DNA from: Spisula solida
Taxonomy: Eukaryota > Mollusca > Bivalvia > Venerida > Mactridae
Assembly: GCA_947247005.1 (NCBI GenBank)
Contig: OX365962.1
Location: 3,259,201 to 3,323,200, forward strand
DNA: 64,000 nucleotides
Direction: 5' to 3'
Below are positions 60,376-64,000 of this stretch, one piece after another. Within the stretch, counting starts at the first letter, position 1. Each line of letters starts with the position of its first letter. A program made the translations under genes and the position numbers. Below the pieces are notes generated by a model. The model searched no databases, was not told the origin of the DNA, and saw only the letters and a list, made by a program, of their open reading frames with translations.

Positions 60376-61299
60376 AGACCTGGACAGAAATCTACTGTTA
60401 ATATGTTTCACATGGCACAAAACTAAAAAATGTCATTGGTATAAAAAATAATTTGTTTCTGGAACAGAAAAAGACTAACACTCAACACGCATGCGTTTGG
60501 GGAACAGCCTATTATGAGCTCTGTGTAAGAGCTGTAAACGTATAGTTAACTTCGCCATGTAGAACTGTTCAATGCAAATCTAACGATACCTCACACTTCA
60601 TATTTTCAAAAAAATACTTATGCATTTTTGGAATTTGACCGTCGAATGCAATGCAAAATTGTGGAATACATGATTTAGATAATACATTTAATAATACTAA
60701 GGTATGATAACTCATATTGTAGATTTTAAGGTCATAGTAAATGTACTTACTTGGGGTAATGTCCTGAAGTTGTTTCCATCACCTCCACTCTTTATCGCTG
60801 TTTATACTATATCAGACAACAAATTTACCAAATACAAACTATACTCCATTATCCGATATATCATAAATCCCATTTATAGAATTAAATAATATTGTTGTTA
60901 AATTACGCACTTTTTCCGAATAGTAATTTATAAGAAACCAAGTACTTTGTAAAAGCAATTATCATAGGTGTTTGTCAAATTGAAACCCCATGGATTGCTG
61001 CCTCTATTACACAGATAGTATTGATTCTGCAAGCTGACCCCCTAAATTAATGTATCTGTGTAAAGTCAAGATCTTTTCTAGCATGGCAACATACTTTCAT
61101 TTTGCAATTGCAATTTTGGCTTCTTCACTATAATTTTGAGCTTTGACGTGAGAATCCGAGACTACACTATTTAGTCATGGTGTGTGAATATACCTGTTTG
61201 TGATAACTTTAACATGCGTTAATATAAATGTTTATATAACCTGATATTGTCAGTATCACTGGCTCCATCAGTACCAGTAGAGAAGGGTACCGAAGGGTG
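60376..61299. other. No recognised gene
   Basis: AT-rich sequence between the satellite and the next element. Confidence 0.3.
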
Positions 61300-61835
61300 A
61301 GCATATAGTCGCCGCTTTGTCCGTCCTTCCGTCTGTACATGTACGTCCGTCACACTTTTGTCCGGGCAATAACTTGAACAGTATTAGAGATATCAATATG
61401 ATACTTCATAGGTGAATAGACCTCATTGATTTGAAGTGCAGTGCACAAGAACTATAACTCTTGATTGCATATTATTTTAGTTATTCGCCTTTGTAATTTT
61501 TTATACTTAATTCTTGTCCGGGTCATAACTTGAACAGTATAAGAGATATCAATTTGAAACTTCATAGCTGAATAGATCTCATTGAGAGGATGTGCAGTGC
61601 CCAAGAACCATAACTCTTTATTCCTATTTTAGAGTTGCTCCCCTTTGTATTTTTTCATACTTAATTCTTGTCCAGGCCATAACTCGAACAGTTTTGGATA
61701 TATCAATTTGAAAATTCATAGATAAATAAATCTTATTATTACAGTGCAGTGGCAAAGAATAATAACATATTTTTTAGCAGTTTTTCTGTGACAAACGCCC
61801 CACGGGGAGCATACCCCGTCTGTGACGGCTCTTGT
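61300..61835. mobile_element. Inverted copy of the ATGCTCCCCG-ended element
   Basis: Reverse complement of 48398-48948: GTCGCCGCTTTGTCCGTCC at the left, three units with AACCATAACTCTT and TTGAAACTTCATAG words, and at the right CCCCACGGGGAGCATACCCC then GACGGCTCTTGTT. No coding sequence. Confidence 0.75.
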
Positions 61836-63580
61836 TTCTGTTTCTTTTTCATCAAGAATATGAAAACATTGTTTAAAAGCCATTTTATTTCATTTTTAAA
61901 GAATTGTTTAGACTTCTCATTATACATATAATACTAAACTCGTGTCTAAGATTTTCGACTTTGCCTTGTGTGTTGGTTGACAACCCGTCAGTTTTGTCCG
62001 TCTCTGAGTCAGATGGTTTATTTGAATATTTTATAGCGGGTGCTAGAAGATCGTTTATTGCAATATTTTATGCCAGTGTTTTTGTCCAACTGTCAATACA
62101 AGTTCAATACACACAGAGGCTATTTTATAGATGAACTCCTTGCCCACTGTCTGTATAACTTGGTATCTAATATGAGCCACGGTAAATATAAAATATCTTA
62201 GAAAACTAAGTCATCGCCGTAAACATTGGGCCACGTATTCAGTTACTTGCAGGAATTACTTATGTAACTTATGTTGGTATTGCTAATTTATACATACCCT
62301 TTTGGGTGAGTCAACTGTGCTGCATAAATTAGTCACGGTTCTAAAACATGGTTGATCTATAGCTTTGAACGTAAACAGGTACATTTTTGTTGAATAGGAG
62401 TATGGTAAATTTTGGTTTAAGCAAAAAGATATCATATTAGCACTGGTGCCAGTCTTAGTCTGTTCCTTCTTATATAACCCCTAGAGTAAATCTTAGCATT
62501 TTATAGCTGTAGCTGGTATCTGAAAGGTTAACCCAGGTCAGCAATCACAAGTTATGGTACGTAATGTGTGACTGATTTTAATCTAAAAATTACTAGCCAA
62601 TACAGTCCATGTGCGCGGTTGCATGTTTCAGTACCGAGTTTGATACGATCAAATTAGAGAGGCGGAGCTTAGCCGAAGACTGCAATTTGTTTTTACATGT
62701 ATTTATGCTTGATTACTGCTAATTGACATGGATTAACTGACTCGTGCATAGTTTATTTCGATGTCCGGAAGGCAAATATATGCTTGGGTCATAAAATTCG
62801 ATATACAGAGTCAAATCTCGGATGTAAAGGTTGGTTATACAACTTTTTAGTCAGTTGTCCGATTTTGCTGTCAATTGAAATTAAGAGTAGACGGGACTAA
62901 ATTCTTGCGCAAAATCAGTTGTCCGAACTTGATTAAGAGTTGTCCCGGACACCATACTATTATAGAGCCCTGTATTTTGATTATTTACATAAACACATTC
63001 CTTAATCACTTGAATTTGATGATTAAACCAATGATTAACGAATGTTAAAACAGCATAGAATGTAATTTAACATACCTCATAATAAATAGGACCGCAATTT
63101 AAACATGAGCTTTTTAGACTCTTCAACATGTTATACTACGAATTAAGGACTGTTACTGTTTAAAACAGGGAAATGTTGCAATCGCTGATTGGCTGGATGT
63201 TATATTGATGAGGGACTTCAATGTCGGCTGCTACAGTAGAGTGTTTACCCAACGAAATAAACGACATGTAAACCCAGTTTTTAAGATAGCCTCTCTATAC
63301 TACCATTGTCCATTTCTTTATGCAACCTGCTATGTGAATCCGCATTCAAGTAGTTCCAGAAACTGTCAACATTCCCAATACTGCTACATATTTCTCCAAA
63401 TTTTTAAACTGATTTAATTCAATCAGCAAAATTTGTTTATTCTAAGATCAACAATTATTGTGAAACTTCGTTAAATCAATATTTTTGCAGATAATCACTA
63501 CGGCGGGTCGATATCGGACTTGTTTCGTAATATGAAAATGACGCGTTCATCAAATGTCCCGGCTGTATAGCTATTTTTAT
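61836..63580. other. No recognised gene
   Basis: Intergenic sequence. An open frame at 61904-62134 and a possible short exon at 63208-63277 were looked at, but neither has enough support to be called. Confidence 0.3.
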
Positions 63581-63680
63581 AAACTTCAGACCAGAGTCAC
63601 GTGATGGTTTTGTCAATGAATCGTATAGGAGAAACTTCAGACCAGGGTCACGTGATGGTTTTATCAATGAATCGTATAAC
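63581..63680. repeat. 51-bp duplication carrying two GTCACGTGAT boxes
   Basis: Two units starting at 63581 and 63632 differ by two bases in the first 49. Each contains GTCACGTGAT (63596-63605 and 63647-63656), a CACGTG E-box with flanks like those bound by MITF/TFE-class factors. Promoter function is only a possibility; no transcript start is evident. Confidence 0.6.
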
Positions 63681-64000
63681 GTCTGCAAAGTACTGTTATG
63701 CAATCATATGGTTTGACTATACTAGCCGCTTTCGAGAGATGTCTCACGCTGTGAGGGAAGTGATTACAAGACGGTACTGTAGAATCTGATAAATAGGCGC
63801 GTAGTATTATTTAAAAGCCACTTTTGATCATTCTCGTTCACCAGAGTATTCTTCACCTGTGATATCATACTCTGGTTCAAAACCATGCTTTTCCAGCGCG
63901 ACGAACGAACAATCAACCTATCAAATCCATTTCATTCATTTCTATTTATAGCAATGACTAATATTGGTTACGGGTGTTTTTCTGTCATCATCCAATCAAA
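63681..64000. other. Right edge, no recognised feature
   Basis: ACCAGAGTAT (63841-63850) and ATACTCTGGT (63868-63877) form a 10-bp inverted repeat with a 17-bp loop. Nothing else was recognised. Confidence 0.35.

Noticed and set aside
58566..60401. Several open frames of 60-139 codons on both strands
   Set aside because: The 51-bp satellite unit is a whole number of codons, so frames stay open by periodicity alone.
63208..63277. Short first-exon candidate starting MRDFNVGCYS
   Set aside because: Only about 20 codons before a possible donor, with no partner exon before the window ends.

Overview
This is eukaryotic DNA that is AT-rich, gene-poor and crowded with repeats. Long introns, GT-AG splice junctions that keep frame, an NLR gene of the molluscan DZIP3/HEPN-NACHT type and many small non-autonomous transposons ending in (GGAC)n-like tracts all point to a marine bivalve mollusc. 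The species cannot be told from the sequence.

Layout. 1-4.7 kb: the 5' exon of a gene that runs off the left edge (minus strand, 531-733), then interspersed repeats, one family interrupted by another. 4.9-18.2 kb: an intact eight-exon plus-strand gene for a 329-residue Myb/SANT-like DNA-binding protein. One of its introns holds about 1.6 kb of a 20-bp minisatellite. 18.2-23.2 kb: small DNA elements. 23.2-33.7 kb: an intact four-exon minus-strand gene for a 380-residue PIF/Harbinger (HARBI1-like) nuclease that keeps its acidic residues. The two genes converge and their upstream regions share inverted sequence blocks. 34.6-38.0 kb: two nested terminal-inverted-repeat elements. 39.1-40.2 kb: a broken LINE on the minus strand.

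42.2-53.1 kb: a five-exon minus-strand NLR gene (1477 residues). In order it encodes an N-terminal 2A-like signal, a Cys/His-rich HEPN (DZIP3-type) domain with an RNxxxH motif, a coiled-coil linker made of eight nearly identical 26-residue repeats, a NACHT ATPase and an LRR-like tail. Its introns carry several transposons, including a 5'-truncated LINE with a clean target-site duplication. 53.6-55.4 kb: another nested pair of small elements. 56.2-58.5 kb: decayed Ty3/gypsy and LINE pogenes (pseudogenes). 58.5-60.4 kb: a 51-bp satellite rich in palindromes. 60.4-64 kb: repeats and sequence without a recognised gene.

How the genes relate. The Myb/SANT and Harbinger nuclease genes have the classic two-protein layout of a Harbinger transposon (DNA binding plus catalysis), here spread over about 29 kb with large introns. 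The pair could be a very large element or a captured, host-maintained one. The NLR gene is separate and is probably an intracellular innate-immune sensor. All gene models were built by reading splice sites and frames by eye, with no transcript or homology search.
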